Shown one piece after another: positions 1 through 7,964 of a stretch of 64,000 nt of DNA. The translations under genes were made by a program, and so were the position numbers. The notes beneath the pieces are model-generated. The model saw only the letters and a list, made by a program, of their open reading frames with translations. It was not told the origin of the DNA and ran no database searches. Source of the DNA: JAIVJG01 sp964236735 (GTDB lineage: Bacteria > Acidobacteriota > Blastocatellia > Pyrinomonadales > Pyrinomonadaceae); NCBI GenBank assembly GCA_964236735.1, contig CAXSFM010000008.1:158810-222809 (forward strand), given 5' to 3'. The first letter of the stretch is position 1, and each line of letters starts with the position of its first letter.

Positions 1-591
1 GGCGGCCTGCGGTTCGATGCCCGCCTTCTTGACAGCGTCGAGCACGGCGTCGAACTCTTCGGGCGAAGTGATAATCTCGAAGTTGTCTTCGTCGTCGCGT
101 AAATCTTCCGCGCCCGCGTCGGTGACGATCTCGAACAATTCGTCTTCAGGCTTCGACGCCTTCTCGACGACGATGTAGCCCTTCTTCTCAAAAATCCAGT
201 TGACCGCGCCGGCAGTGCCGAGGTTGCCGCCGTTCTTGCCGAAGATGTGACGTATCTCGGCGACCGTGCGGTTGCGATTGTCCGTCATCGAATCAACCAT
301 CACGGCGACGCCGCCGGGCCCGTAACCCTCGTAAGTTATCTCCTCGTAGTTGACGCCCTCCTCTTCGCCCGTGCCGCGACGGATGGCGCGCGCGATAGTG
401 TCGTTGGGCATGTTCGCGCCCTTCGCATCGGAGACGGCTTTACGCAGGCGCGCGTTGGCGTCCGGGTCGCCTCCGCCGACACGCGCGGCGACGGCGATTT
501 CCTTAATCAGCTTCGTAAAAACTTTGCCGCGCTTGGCATCGAGCGCGCCCTTTTTGTGCTTGATGGTATGCCATTTCGAGTGTCCAGACAT
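1..591 (-). CDS. yebC: YebC/PmpR-family regulatory protein (partial, 3' end outside window)
   Basis: The minus-strand frame starts at ATG 591 and runs open to base 1, giving 197 residues of a family usually about 240-250 long, so only the C-terminus is missing. The start MSGHSKWHTIKHKK and the following KRGKVFTKL are the family signature, and NMPNDTIARAI and TYEGYGPGG are also typical. YebC proteins act in the cytoplasm. They were long called transcriptional regulators, and members of the family are now linked to translation of proline-rich stretches. Those roles come from the family. The gene heads leftward, downstream of yggS-yggT on the same strand with a gap of about 107 bases. No terminator is visible because the 3' end is off the window. 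Confidence 0.95.
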   Translation of the reverse strand, partial: MSGHSKWHTIKHKKGALDAKRGKVFTKLIKEIAVAARVGGGDPDANARLRKAVSDAKGANMPNDTIARAIRRGTGEEEGVNYEEITYEGYGPGGVAVMVDSMTDNRNRTVAEIRHIFGKNGGNLGTAGAVNWIFEKKGYIVVEKASKPEDELFEIVTDAGAEDLRDDEDNFEIITSPEEFDAVLDAVKKAGIEPQAA

Positions 592-698
592 GTTCGTTTG
601 AGTTCCTTCGACGAATCTAATTTTTGTGAGCGGGCTGAAAATATAGCACGCGATTTTTCCGAGCCGCAACCGGCTTGTCTCTGCGGAGACTTCCTTGC

Positions 699-1322
699 TC
701 AATTGACGAAGTTGAGCGGCCAGCCGCGAAGCAGCGTGGCTGCCGTCGCCGCTTGAAAAAGCCAGATGATGAGGCACGCCACGAAGGGCGAGATGTCGAA
801 CATGCCGACCGGCGGAATCATGCGACGTAGAGGAACGAGAAGAGGGTCTGTGACTTTCACCAGAAATCGCATCAAGCGATTCCCGACGTGGCTCGCCTGT
901 CCCCACGAAAAGATGATGCGAACGAAGATGAACGCGCTGTAGAGCGCGAGCAGCCCGTAGATGATGTAGCCAATGAGCGCCGCGAAGGCTCCGCTGCCGC
1001 CTGTGTCGAGACTCTTGATAATTCCCGCCAGCGTATTGAGCACACCGGCGGCCAGCATCCACGCGAGATAACCGACGAGAATGGAAAGCAGAATCGTGAC
1101 GAGCGGCGCGCCGTTGGGTTGAATGCCGAAGCCTGCAAGCTTGCGGCGCACAGGACTGACGAACGGATCGGTCAAACGTCTCACGAAATTGACGTGACGG
1201 CTGAAGGGATTGAGGTCGGCGTAGTTCATCAAGAAGCGTGCGATCAACAGCACGACCATCGAGACAATCGTTGCCACGATCAAAAATCGAACCAGCAGAG
1301 CGATGCTTAAAATCACTACCAT
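699..1322 (-). CDS. YggT family integral membrane protein
   Basis: This 207-residue protein has two copies of the YGGT unit. Each has a hydrophobic helix followed by a loop containing an F-R-x-L-TDPF/LL-V-P-R-R pattern: RRLTDPFVSPVRR in the first half and VKVTDPLLVPLRR in the second. Four or more transmembrane helices are expected in the inner membrane. An in-frame TTG-type start exists at 1361, but ATG 1322 lies one base after the yggS stop codon, which suggests translational coupling and fixes the start. The yggS-yggT order is conserved in many bacteria. The molecular role of YggT is unsettled; links to osmotic tolerance, division and envelope function have been reported for relatives. Confidence 0.9.
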   Translation of the reverse strand: MVVILSIALLVRFLIVATIVSMVVLLIARFLMNYADLNPFSRHVNFVRRLTDPFVSPVRRKLAGFGIQPNGAPLVTILLSILVGYLAWMLAAGVLNTLAGIIKSLDTGGSGAFAALIGYIIYGLLALYSAFIFVRIIFSWGQASHVGNRLMRFLVKVTDPLLVPLRRMIPPVGMFDISPFVACLIIWLFQAATAATLLRGWPLNFVN

Positions 1323-1323
1323 G

Positions 1324-2100
1324 TTATTTATTCTCGTCGCCGCGAGCTTCGACGTGAGCAACCGGCAAAGTTCGCGCGCCGAAGATGGCCGTGCCCACGC
1401 GCACGAGCGTCGCGCCTTCCTCGATGGCCGTCTCGAAGTCGTGGCTCATGCCCATCGAAAGCTCGCCCGCGCCGCTTGCGAAAACATCACGCTCGCGCAA
1501 CTCGTCGCGCAGTGTACGCAGCCGCCGGAAAAATGGACGCACGCGCTCGGCATCCGTCTCAAACGGCGGCAGAATCATCAAACCTGTCAAACGCACGCGC
1601 TCGCATTTTTTGAATGCGGAGACGAGCGCGGGCAATTCGTCTTCGCGCGCCCCGCTCTTCGTGGCTTCGCCCGCCAGATCAATCTGCGCCAGCACGTCGA
1701 GCGACGCGCGTTTCTCTTCGACGCACTGGCGTTCGAGCCGCGCGATAAGTTCCGGCGTGTCAACCGTGTGGATACAGTCGAAGAGTCGCACGGCGCGGCG
1801 CGTCTTGTTCGCCTGCAAGTGGCCGATGAGATGCCAGCGCACGCTGCCCTCTCCTTCATTATCGCGACCGCCCAACTCCGCGATTTTCTCTTCGGCTTCC
1901 TGCACGCGATTTTCGCCGAAGACGCGCCCCCCCGCCGACATCGCCTCGCGCAGCGCAGACGCGGGATACGTCTTGCTGACGGCGATGAGCGTCACCTCCG
2001 AAGGATCGCGCCCCGCACGCCGCGCGCTCGACTCGATGCGCCGCCGCACTTCTTCGAGACGAACGCGGACGCTCTCCGCCCCCTGCTTTGTTTCAGGCAT
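1324..2100 (-). CDS. yggS: PLP homeostasis protein, YggS/PLPBP family
   Basis: This is a 258-residue cytoplasmic pyridoxal-5'-phosphate carrier of the alanine-racemase fold type, without known catalytic activity, involved in vitamin B6 and amino-acid homeostasis. The PLP-binding lysine lies in LIAVSKTYP. The other family blocks are FGENRVQE, WHLIGHLQANK, LSMGMSHDFE and the phosphate-binding VRVGTAIFG near the C-terminus. The length is close to the usual 230-250, with a slightly longer N-terminus and tail. The start is ATG 2100. It is the first gene of a leftward operon, with yggT starting one base after its stop. Confidence 0.95.
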   Translation of the reverse strand: MPETKQGAESVRVRLEEVRRRIESSARRAGRDPSEVTLIAVSKTYPASALREAMSAGGRVFGENRVQEAEEKIAELGGRDNEGEGSVRWHLIGHLQANKTRRAVRLFDCIHTVDTPELIARLERQCVEEKRASLDVLAQIDLAGEATKSGAREDELPALVSAFKKCERVRLTGLMILPPFETDAERVRPFFRRLRTLRDELRERDVFASGAGELSMGMSHDFETAIEEGATLVRVGTAIFGARTLPVAHVEARGDENK

Positions 2101-2427
2101 CTTTGTATGTCGCCGGCTTGAATCAGTTGAAGTTGAATCGGACGGCGAAACTATAACAAGCGCACGCGAGCGTCCGCAACCGACCTTTCATTTCCGCAGT
2201 TCAATCTGTCCAAACACATACGACATGCGTCCTGTCCGCGCACGATACGGTCAGTGACGACACTTTATCGTGCGGAAATGCGTGCGATGAGTGGGAGTCT
2301 GCGCGCTGTTTTTCAAACTATTAACGCCGTTTTTGTGTGGCACGGTGATTGTTAGTCTTCTACAGCGAGAGGCCCAACCCCAGGCGGGCAATCAGAGTTT
2401 GGCACACAGAGTTTGAGGAGAAAAAAC
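2101..2427. other. Divergent intergenic region between yggS and the secreted N/G/Y-rich gene
   Basis: No gene is visible in these 327 bases. The region holds a 9-bp inverted repeat (CGCACGATA at 2239-2247 and its complement at 2266-2274, 18-base loop) with no T-run, so it may be an operator rather than a terminator. It also holds the sigma-54-like promoter at 2338-2353 listed separately. Confidence 0.5.
2338..2353 (+). promoter_or_regulatory. Sigma-54-like promoter (-24/-12)
   Basis: TGGCACG, four bases, then TTGT matches the sigma-54 consensus TGGCACGNNNNTTGCW except for T instead of C in the -12 GC. The GG-to-G spacing of 10 bases is right. It points at the gene starting at 2428, about 75 bases downstream. 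The match is by eye only, and the -12 mismatch lowers confidence. Confidence 0.5.
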
Positions 2428-3027
2428 ATGAACAGCAAAAATAAAAGTTTAGTTGGAAGGGCGATAATGCTGGTGCTGTTCGCCTTTCTGGTTTTGCCTG
2501 CGTTAGCTTTCGGACAAAGTCGGGATCGTGACTACAACCGTTCCAACGACGTGTACAACAACGACCAGTACCGGCGCGAAGATCAGCGACGCCACAGACA
2601 TGACGCTGATGATCGTAACCGTCGCAATGGTGTCAATAACAATGGCGGCTACAACAACAACGGCGTCTATAATAATGGCGGCTACGGCAACAACGGTGGT
2701 TACGGCAATAACGGCGGCTACGGCAACTATGGTTATGACAACTTTCGCCAGACCGCGCTGAACGCCGGTTACAACGAAGGCATCAAGGAAGGTCGCAAGG
2801 ATCGCGACCACGGCGACCGCTACAACTATACTGACGAGCGCGCCTTTCAGGATGGGACGAAAGATTACAACTCGCGTTACGGCAATCGCGAACAGTATCG
2901 CCAAATCTTCCGTCAAGGTTTCGTCAACGGCTACAACGACGGCTACGGTCGAGGCTACAACAACAACGGCGGCTATCGTCGCAACAACGGCGGCAGCATC
3001 CTCGGCGGCATCTTCGGACGCCCCTAA
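2428..3027 (+). CDS. Secreted Asn/Gly/Tyr-rich low-complexity protein
   Basis: The protein has 199 residues. The N-terminus is a clear signal peptide: basic MNSKNKSLVGR, a hydrophobic stretch, then a cut near ALAFGQ. The mature part is hydrophilic. First comes an Arg/Asp-rich segment, then tandem NNGGY/NNGVY units around residues 70-105, then a more ordered segment with two related pieces (AGYNEGIKEGRKD and GFVNGYNDGYGRG), then a Gly/Asn tail. I know no named function; similar Asn/Gly-rich secreted proteins are often surface or stress-related. ATG 2428 is chosen over TTG 2413 because GAGGAG lies 7-12 bases before it. A strong terminator follows. Confidence 0.85.
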   Translation: MNSKNKSLVGRAIMLVLFAFLVLPALAFGQSRDRDYNRSNDVYNNDQYRREDQRRHRHDADDRNRRNGVNNNGGYNNNGVYNNGGYGNNGGYGNNGGYGNYGYDNFRQTALNAGYNEGIKEGRKDRDHGDRYNYTDERAFQDGTKDYNSRYGNREQYRQIFRQGFVNGYNDGYGRGYNNNGGYRRNNGGSILGGIFGRP

Positions 3028-3052
3028 CTTTCGCTGACAGATTTAACGAACA

Positions 3053-3088
3053 GTGGCTCGAATCAAACGGTTCGAGCCACTTTTTTTT
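3053..3088 (+). terminator. Rho-independent terminator
   Basis: A perfect 10-bp stem (GTGGCTCGAA at 3053-3062 with its complement at 3071-3080), an 8-base loop and eight T residues (3081-3088). It ends the transcript of the secreted gene and separates it from the tRNA promoter. Confidence 0.95.
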
Positions 3089-3104
3089 GCGTCCGGCGTC
3101 TCGC

Positions 3105-3134
3105 TTGACACCTTTACGACGCGGTTCGTATATT
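3105..3134 (+). promoter_or_regulatory. Sigma-70 type promoter of tRNA-Leu
   Basis: TTGACA at 3105-3110, an 18-base spacer, and TATATT at 3129-3134, placed 16 bases before the tRNA 5' end. Both hexamers are near consensus. Confidence 0.85.
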
Positions 3135-3150
3135 GATTAACACAACGCAC

Positions 3151-3234
3151 GCGGATGTGGCGAAATTGGCAGACGCGCAGGTCTCAGAAGCCTGTGGTAG
3201 CGATACCGTGGTGGTTCAAGTCCACTCATCCGCA
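3151..3234 (+). tRNA. tRNA-Leu (anticodon CAG)
   Basis: The 84-base cloverleaf reads by eye. Acceptor arms are GCGGATG and CATCCGC with discriminator A. The D-arm is GCG...CGC. The anticodon stem is CAGGT/GCCTG with loop CTCAGAA, so the anticodon is CAG. A long variable arm (class II tRNA) and a TTCAAGT T-loop follow. CCA is not encoded. It has its own promoter just upstream. I see no integrase or duplicated tRNA end beside it, so there is no sign of use as an attachment site. Confidence 0.95.
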
Positions 3235-3301
3235 TAAGAATAAGGCAAAAGGAGAAGAGCGCGTCTTCACTTTTGCCTTTTACTTTTGTCGTCGCGTTAA
3301 T

Positions 3302-3739
3302 TCAGTTGACTGTTTCGGATTCGTCTTCGCGCGTGCCGGAGTCGGCTGCTGCCAGAAGCGTGAGCGGTTGCTCGTCAAAGAGTGAAGAGTTGACGAGCGT
3401 CTGCACCCAGTATTGGCCGGGCGTGTGGAACCCGACATTGAAAAAGAAGCTGACGTTATTGGCGACGCTGCCGGGCATAATCTCAAACGGCGTCGGCTGC
3501 GAAAGCACTATCGGCTGTTGCCGATCTTCGGTCAGGATACGCACTTCCGAAAGGTGCGCGCCCTCGCCGCGCCACTGCTGGACGACAGCGAACTTCATCA
3601 CGGAGACGGGAAACTGCTGCACCACGATTTGATGAAACACGCCCATCAGAGACAGCTTGTTGCCGACTTCCAGACGCACATCGTCGCAGAAGATGGTGTA
3701 GGTCAGTTCGAGTTTGTTTGATTGTTTGTTGTTACTCAT
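3302..3739 (-). CDS. DUF6941 family protein
   Basis: The protein has 145 residues, no signal peptide and no membrane segment. The block TYTIFCDDVRLEVGNKLSLMG near the N-terminus matches what I know of the DUF6941 family, a predicted beta-rich domain of unknown function found across many phyla. The middle has alternating hydrophobic strands and the last 15 residues are acidic and probably disordered. Its ATG at 3739 overlaps the stop of the small upstream gene (ATGA, 3736-3739), so it is probably translated with it and with ligA. I do not know a function. Confidence 0.85.
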   Translation of the reverse strand: MSNNKQSNKLELTYTIFCDDVRLEVGNKLSLMGVFHQIVVQQFPVSVMKFAVVQQWRGEGAHLSEVRILTEDRQQPIVLSQPTPFEIMPGSVANNVSFFFNVGFHTPGQYWVQTLVNSSLFDEQPLTLLAAADSGTREDESETVN

Positions 3740-3912
3740 CTAAATATTCTCAGCATCACTCCGACCACTCCGCCACCTATAGAACCTAAGAACGCGCCTT
3801 CGGCAGCAAGATAAAACGCCATGCCAAAGCCCTCTCCAAAAAAGAATAGAATACCCGCTCCAACAATTGCGCCGAAGAGGACGCTTTTAGTAATGATGCG
3901 CTTTCGTCTCAT
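3736..3912 (-). CDS. Small glycine-rich membrane protein, coupled between ligA and the DUF6941 gene
   Basis: This 58-residue frame begins with ATG 3912, ten bases after the ligA stop, and its TGA overlaps the next ATG. The product starts with a basic MRRKRIITK and then has two hydrophobic glycine-rich stretches (around residues 10-24 and 30-53, the second containing GSIGGGVVGVML), so it may span the inner membrane as a helical hairpin. The tight packing on both sides is the main reason to accept such a short gene. There is no recognisable family. It may have arrived with the DUF6941 gene rather than being related to DNA ligation. Confidence 0.7.
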   Translation of the reverse strand: MRRKRIITKSVLFGAIVGAGILFFFGEGFGMAFYLAAEGAFLGSIGGGVVGVMLRIFR

Positions 3913-3921
3913 GCTGTATTT

Positions 3922-5940
3922 CTATCTTAACATCTCTTTTAGCCCCGCCTCGTCAATCACGTTCAAGCCGAGAGCCTGCGCCTTGTCGAGCTTTGACCCG
4001 GCGTCCTCACCCGCGACGACGTAGTCCGTCTTCTTGCTGACGGTCGAAGTGACGCGACCGCCGCGCGATTCGATGAGCGCGCGCGCTTCATCTCGCGTCA
4101 ACGTTTCGAGTTTGCCGGTCAGCACAAACTGTTTGCCGGCAAATTCTCCGTCGCGGCTCGCGCTCGCGTTGTTCGTCAACTCCGTCTGCACGCCCGCCGC
4201 GCGCAGACGCTCGCACAAATTGCGATTGCCTTCGTCGTCGAACCAGTCGCGGACGCTCTCTGCAACGGTCAGGCCGATTTCGTGAATGGCGTCCAATTCT
4301 TCGACGCTGGCGGCGGCGAGTCTGGCGAGCGAGCCGAAGTGGCGCGCGAGAATGGCGGCGGTGCGCTGGCCGACGTGACGGATGCCGAGACCATAGACGA
4401 GGTGCGGCAAATCGCGCGTCTTGCTGGCCTCGATCTGCGTCAGCAAATTCGCGGCGGACTTCTCCGCCCGGCGTTCGAGTGCGGCCACATCCTCGCCCTT
4501 CAGCGCGTACAAATCCGCCACGTCGCGCACCATTTTCAGTTGAACGAATTGTTCGGCCAGCGCGTCGCCCAAGCCCTCAATCCTCATCGCGCGTCTGGAC
4601 GCAAAATGCAGCAGACGACCTTTGAGTTGCGCCGCGCAATCGGCGGCCACGCAACGCGCGACTACCTCGCCTTCGGGACGCGACACGACGCCGCCGCACA
4701 CGGGGCACTCTGTCGGAAAGCTGTATTCCGCTTCCGCGCCCGTCCGTCTTGATTCAACGACGTTGAGGACTTTCGGAATAATCTCGCCGCTCTTTTCGAT
4801 GTTGACCCAATCGCCGATCTTCACGCCGAGACGTTTGATTTCGTCCGCGTTGTGAAGCGTCGCGCGCGCCACCGTCGTACCCGCGAGTTGAACGGGCGTC
4901 AGGTTCGCGACCGGCGTGAGCGCGCCCGTGCGCCCCACCTGCACGACGATTGACTCGACTTGCGTCGTCGCCTGTCGCGCCGGGTATTTGTATGCGATAG
5001 CCCAGCGCGGCGCCTTCGTCGTCGTCCCGAACTCGTCCTGCAAGGCCGTCGAATTAACTTTCACGACCACGCCGTCAATCTCGTATTCGAGACTGTCGCG
5101 CTCGCTCTCCATTCGATTGCAGAAAGCGATCACTTCATCAATCGAGGCGCACAGCGCGCGTTGCTCGTTGACTTGCAGGCCGACGCGCGCGAGCCAGTCG
5201 AGCGCAGCCCAGTGCGTGTCGAAGGCTTTGCGCTCGCCGCGCAACACGTCGTAGGCGAACATGTCGAGACGCCTGCGCGCGACGACCTGCGGATCGAGTT
5301 GACGGATGGTTCCGGCGGCGGCGTTGCGCGGATTGGCGAAGCGCGCTTCTTCCGCTTCTTCACGCTCGGCGTTGATGCGCTCGAACGTCGCGCGCGACAG
5401 ATACGCCTCGCCGCGCACTTCGAGTTCCGCGCCCGCTTCCTCCGGCGCGCGCTTCAGACGAAGCGGGATGCTGCGAATCGTTCGCACGTTCTGCGTCACG
5501 TCTTCGCCAATCCGACCGTCGCCGCGCGTCACGCCGCGCACGAACACGCCGTCCTCGTAATGCAGAGAGATGGAGAGTCCGTCAATCTTCAACTCCGCGA
5601 TGTACTCGAACGCGCGCCCGTCTGCGAGTTTGCGGCAACGTTCGTCGAAGGCGCGCAGGTCTTCGAGGTTGTAGCTGTTCTCCAAAGAGAGCATCGGGCG
5701 GCGATGGACGTACTCATTGAAGCCTTCGGCGGGTCGCCCTCCGACGCGCAGAGTCGGACTGTCGGGCGTCTGCCATTCGGGATGCTCTTCTTCCAGTTGA
5801 CGCAGGCGCACGAGCAGCGCGTCGTACTCAACGTCCGTAATTTCGGGGCGGTCGTGGACGTAGTACAACTCTTCGTGGCGGATAATTTCCGCGCGCAGAG
5901 TTGTAATTTCCTGTTCGATTTTTTTCGCGCTGGACGGCAA
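3922..5940 (-). CDS. ligA: NAD-dependent DNA ligase LigA
   Basis: The protein has 672 residues, the usual LigA length. It seals nicks in replication and repair using NAD+. The N-terminal Ia region contains YYVHDRPEITDVEYD, which binds the NMN half. The adenylated lysine is K118 in the AELKIDG motif. The OB fold, a four-cysteine zinc finger (CPVC ... CVAADC), helix-hairpin-helix repeats and a C-terminal BRCT domain (GKQFVLTGKLETLTRDEA) follow in the normal order. No key residue looks missing. It is the first gene of a leftward cluster with the 58-residue membrane protein and the DUF6941 protein. The start ATG 5940 gives a standard N-terminus. Confidence 0.98.
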   Translation of the reverse strand: MPSSAKKIEQEITTLRAEIIRHEELYYVHDRPEITDVEYDALLVRLRQLEEEHPEWQTPDSPTLRVGGRPAEGFNEYVHRRPMLSLENSYNLEDLRAFDERCRKLADGRAFEYIAELKIDGLSISLHYEDGVFVRGVTRGDGRIGEDVTQNVRTIRSIPLRLKRAPEEAGAELEVRGEAYLSRATFERINAEREEAEEARFANPRNAAAGTIRQLDPQVVARRRLDMFAYDVLRGERKAFDTHWAALDWLARVGLQVNEQRALCASIDEVIAFCNRMESERDSLEYEIDGVVVKVNSTALQDEFGTTTKAPRWAIAYKYPARQATTQVESIVVQVGRTGALTPVANLTPVQLAGTTVARATLHNADEIKRLGVKIGDWVNIEKSGEIIPKVLNVVESRRTGAEAEYSFPTECPVCGGVVSRPEGEVVARCVAADCAAQLKGRLLHFASRRAMRIEGLGDALAEQFVQLKMVRDVADLYALKGEDVAALERRAEKSAANLLTQIEASKTRDLPHLVYGLGIRHVGQRTAAILARHFGSLARLAAASVEELDAIHEIGLTVAESVRDWFDDEGNRNLCERLRAAGVQTELTNNASASRDGEFAGKQFVLTGKLETLTRDEARALIESRGGRVTSTVSKKTDYVVAGEDAGSKLDKAQALGLNVIDEAGLKEMLR

Positions 5941-6102
5941 GTCGCGTTCACCACCACTTTGAAACGTTAGCTGAAGCTTTCGCCCACATCATAAATGATG
6001 GTGACAGCGTCCGCCACCGGACAGTTATCAAGCGGCGCGCGAATCTCTCCGTCGCGGGGGCAACAGACTTGTTGATAGACTCAATGCCGGTCGCCCGGTG
6101 TC

Positions 6103-6405
6103 TCAGCCGAATGACGGCGGCGGGGGCGGCGCGCTGTACTGGGCTTGGACGGGCGTAACGTTGTTGGCGATCAAGTAGGCGATTCCCGCGCCGGCGGCAG
6201 CGCCGAGCAACGCCGCGACGTAGATGAGAAACTGTCCCGCTCCGCTGATGGCGACGACGATGCCGCCGATAATCGCGCCGCCGATCTCGCCGCCAATCCA
6301 CAATCCTACGGTCATCGCTTTGAACCAGCCGGCCTTGCGACCTTTCCCCTCAATAATCCCGCCGACCTTCCTTGTCAGAAAAATCAAAAGCATAATTTCT
6401 AACAT
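6103..6405 (-). CDS. Small membrane protein, glycine-rich
   Basis: The protein has 100 residues. It starts MLEIMLLIFLTRKVGGIIEGK, then has a basic loop and two long glycine/alanine-rich hydrophobic helices (about residues 28-53 and 58-80), and a short proline-rich tail. It is probably an inner-membrane protein. ATG 6405 is preferred over an upstream in-frame start at 6450 because GGAG lies at the right distance before it. No family name is recognised; similar short proteins with an N-terminal RKVGxIxExKGRKAGWFK-like loop occur in several phyla. It stands alone between ligA and the M20 gene. Confidence 0.75.
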   Translation of the reverse strand: MLEIMLLIFLTRKVGGIIEGKGRKAGWFKAMTVGLWIGGEIGGAIIGGIVVAISGAGQFLIYVAALLGAAAGAGIAYLIANNVTPVQAQYSAPPPPPSFG

Positions 6406-6477
6406 GCGCGTTTCTCCTTCTCTGTGAGTCTTGAGTGTCTGCTTAACCACTCGTTATCAGTGTGCAAAGGCTGTCAC

Positions 6478-7890
6478 TTACTTGTTGAGCGGAACGACGA
6501 TGTCGTCGTCCGGCTCCGCGCCTTCCTCTGCTTCAAGCTCGGCGAGGCGATGGATGATGCGGCCAAAGTATTTGATGCCTTGGATGAAATCGTCAAGGCG
6601 TATGTTTTCATCAGGGCCGTGCGGGTTCGAGCCTGCATAGCTGATGCCGAAAGAGGCGACGGGCATGGGCGGCGTTTGCGCTCCGCAGATCGCTCCGACG
6701 GGGCCGCTGGCCGGGTCGAGCGGATAGACGACGGGCGGGGCGTCGTAAATTTCTGTGGCTGATTCGATTGACGCGCGCGCGACGTAAGAGGTGGGCGGCG
6801 ATTTAACGAAGGGCGCGACTCCGAGTTCGACGATCTCGATGTCATGGAAGCCGCGCGTGTCGAGATGCCGGCGCAGGAGTGTGACGACAAGTTCGGGCGT
6901 TAAGTCGGGGACGAGTCGAAAGTCGAGACGCGCCGTCGCCGCGCCGGGCAGAATGGTTTTCGCGCCCGCCTCTGTGTGGCCGGTGCGGATGCCGCAGATC
7001 GTACAGGTCGCGCCGAAGATGAGTTCCTTCGCCAACTCCTTGCCGGACATTCCGCGCACCCAGTTGCCGATGCGAAACTCGCGCCGCAAGGCCGCCTCGT
7101 CAAGTTGGACGGTCTTCAAAGTCTGCTTGTCTTCCGACGTGATCGGCGCGACGTGCGAAGAGAAACCGTCAACCGTAATCACGCCCTTCGGCGAAACGAC
7201 GGTGGCGAGCGCCTGCACGAGACGCCACGCCGGATTCGGCACGATGCCGCCCCACTTCGAGTGCAAATCCGTGCGTGCGCCGTGTGCGCGAAGTTCGAGA
7301 AAGGCGATGCCCTTGAAACCGAGACTGACGACGAGACGCTCGTTCGTGTCTCTGTAACCGTCGTCCCAGATGCAGCCGTCGGCGCGCAGCAACTCCGCGT
7401 TCTCGCGCGCGAAACGATAGAGACTCAAACTGGCGATGCCGTCTTCGCCCTCGACGATGAAGCGGAGACAGACGGGCAGCTTGCCGAAAGTTTTCTGGTA
7501 CGCCTCGACCGCCGCGATGCGCGCCACGAGATCGCCCTTGCTGTTCGACGCGCCGCGCGCGTAGAGCTTGCCGTCACGCACGACCGACGCGAACGGCCCC
7601 GAAGACCATTCGGTCAACTGCCCGACGGGCTGCACGTCGTAGTGACCATAGACGACTAAACAACGCTCGCCCGCGCCGCACTCCCCGTAAATAAGGGGAA
7701 AGCCGCTGCCGACTTTGAACATGCGCGTGCCCGCGCCCGTGCGCTGCAACATCTGCTCAACCATTTCGGCAACCGCGCGCATCCCCGTCCCGCGCGCCGC
7801 CACAGACGGCATCCGGCACAGAGCCTGCAAACGCTCCGTGAAGGAGCGCGCGTGGCGATCAACGTAGCGGTCGAAGCGCGAAAACAGCAT
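6478..7890 (-). CDS. M20-family metallopeptidase homologue with altered active site
   Basis: The 470-residue protein has the full M20 (carnosinase/PepV-like dipeptidase) layout: a catalytic domain, an inserted dimerisation domain (about 195-370) and the catalytic C-terminal part. Conserved pieces include VYGHYDVQP, DLHSKWGG, GHTEAGAKTILPG and SNPHGPDENI near the C-terminus. Two normal metal-site blocks are changed. The usual T-D-D-K-G reads S-N-S-K-G, and the usual E-G-x-E-E reads E-G-E-D-G, so by my alignment the bridging aspartate, the base glutamate and a glutamate ligand are replaced. It may be inactive or use a different metal arrangement. ATG 7890 is chosen over TTG 7905. A hairpin repeat begins seven bases upstream of it. 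Confidence 0.85.
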   Translation of the reverse strand: MLFSRFDRYVDRHARSFTERLQALCRMPSVAARGTGMRAVAEMVEQMLQRTGAGTRMFKVGSGFPLIYGECGAGERCLVVYGHYDVQPVGQLTEWSSGPFASVVRDGKLYARGASNSKGDLVARIAAVEAYQKTFGKLPVCLRFIVEGEDGIASLSLYRFARENAELLRADGCIWDDGYRDTNERLVVSLGFKGIAFLELRAHGARTDLHSKWGGIVPNPAWRLVQALATVVSPKGVITVDGFSSHVAPITSEDKQTLKTVQLDEAALRREFRIGNWVRGMSGKELAKELIFGATCTICGIRTGHTEAGAKTILPGAATARLDFRLVPDLTPELVVTLLRRHLDTRGFHDIEIVELGVAPFVKSPPTSYVARASIESATEIYDAPPVVYPLDPASGPVGAICGAQTPPMPVASFGISYAGSNPHGPDENIRLDDFIQGIKYFGRIIHRLAELEAEEGAEPDDDIVVPLNK

Positions 7891-7896
7891 AAGCTC

Positions 7897-7964
7897 AAGG
7901 TTCAAAGTTTAAAGTTCAAAGTTAAAAACTGGCCTTCAACCTTGAACTTTAAACTTTGAACCTT
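7897..7964. repeat. Hairpin repeat, TTCAAAG family, copy 1
   Basis: A perfect 23-bp inverted repeat (arms 7897-7919 and 7942-7964) built from the words TTCAAAGTT and TTCAAGGTT. The left arm sits just upstream of the M20 start codon. The right arm encodes the last residues and stop of the GNAT gene. Related copies lie at 12545-12577 and 15746-15803. Confidence 0.85.

Noticed and set aside
3155..3385. Open frame overlapping the tRNA
   Set aside because: The tRNA explains the sequence, and the frame's start lies inside it.
4960..5970. Long plus-strand frame across ligA
   Set aside because: Antisense to a clear LigA; long shadow frames are common in high-GC sequence.
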